The notes beneath the pieces were generated by a model that did no database searches, was not told the DNA's origin, and saw nothing but the letters and a program-made list of their open reading frames with translations. From Clostridia bacterium (GTDB lineage: Bacteria; Bacillota; Clostridia; Oscillospirales; CAG-272): a stretch of DNA of 12,358 nucleotides. The position numbers and the translations under genes were made by a program. The stretch's first letter is position 1. Every line of letters begins with the position of its first letter. Shown one piece after another: positions 12,282-12,358 of this stretch. The stretch is taken from positions 1-12,358 of the forward strand of contig JAFOAB010000017.1 in assembly GCA_017382555.1 (NCBI GenBank). The letters are read 5' to 3'.

Positions 12282-12354
12282 TGTCATTCTTTGTGCTGTC
12301 CGCTTAGATTCTTCAGTCGCTGTCGCTCCTTCAAGAATGACAAAAGCGGACAGC
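12282..12354. repeat. Intergenic repeat with two interleaved inverted repeats
   Basis: TGTCATTCTT (12282-12291) is repeated inverted as AAGAATGACA (12333-12342), and GCTGTCCGCTT (12295-12305) as AAGCGGACAGC (12344-12354). The arms alternate (A, B, A', B') and so cannot all pair in one simple hairpin. The core, read on the minus strand (TGTCATTCTTGAAGGAGCG, then GAAGAATCT), resembles dispersed intergenic repeats seen in many bacterial genomes. It begins 8 nt after the membrane-protein stop and may serve as its terminator. It may continue past the window. Confidence 0.65.
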
Positions 12355-12358
12355 GCGA

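Noticed and set aside
12282..12354. Repeats at the window end as part of a CRISPR array
   Set aside because: The copies are inverted rather than direct, unequal in spacing and only two pairs, so they do not form a CRISPR array.

Overview
The window looks like chromosomal DNA from an anaerobic, probably gut-associated member of the Clostridia (Bacillota). The reasons are: lipoproteins with a Cys followed by a low-complexity Thr/Ala/Pro/Asp/Glu linker, strong GGAGG-type ribosome binding sites, TTGACA-17-TATAAT type promoters, intrinsic terminators after nearly every unit, roughly balanced base composition, and a corrinoid methyltransferase cassette of the kind found in acetogens and related Clostridia. 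The assignment is an inference from gene style; no rRNA or other marker gene is present.

Layout: (1) 1-661, minus strand: the N-terminal 220 residues of a MelA-like GH4 glycosidase, cut by the window edge. (2) 662-877: a divergent promoter region. (3) 878-4074: two tandem, about 90% identical solute-binding lipoproteins, each with its own promoter and terminator and with no permease genes nearby. (4) 4185-5519: a cytoplasmic GH30 glycosidase with its own promoter and terminator. (5) 5724-9354: a three-gene operon, made of an AraC-type regulator continuous in frame with a complete methyltransferase corrinoid protein, followed by two different UroD-superfamily methyltransferases, closed by a terminator at 9380-9415. 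(6) 9606-11167: a 5'-truncated oligopeptide ABC ATPase remnant, then a HutX/ChuX-like protein with a Cys-rich N-terminal segment, then a small lipoprotein, ending in a double hairpin. (7) 11317-12273: a four-helix membrane protein of unknown role. (8) 12282-12354: an intergenic repeat with two interleaved inverted repeats, running to the window edge.

The most interesting part is region 5. The corrinoid protein and the two zinc-site methyltransferases form the three-part core of a methyl-transfer system: substrate methyltransferase, cobalamin shuttle and acceptor methyltransferase. The regulator is part of the same polypeptide as the shuttle, because there is no stop codon between them. A good ribosome binding site and ATG at 6623-6638 could also yield the free shuttle protein. 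This would allow a transcription factor that carries, and may sense, the cobalamin cofactor of the pathway it controls. The methyl substrate is unknown, and no reductive activator (RamA/ASKHA type) gene is present here. The neighbouring glycosidases and sugar-type binding proteins make a methylated sugar or a methoxylated glycoside a reasonable but unproven guess.
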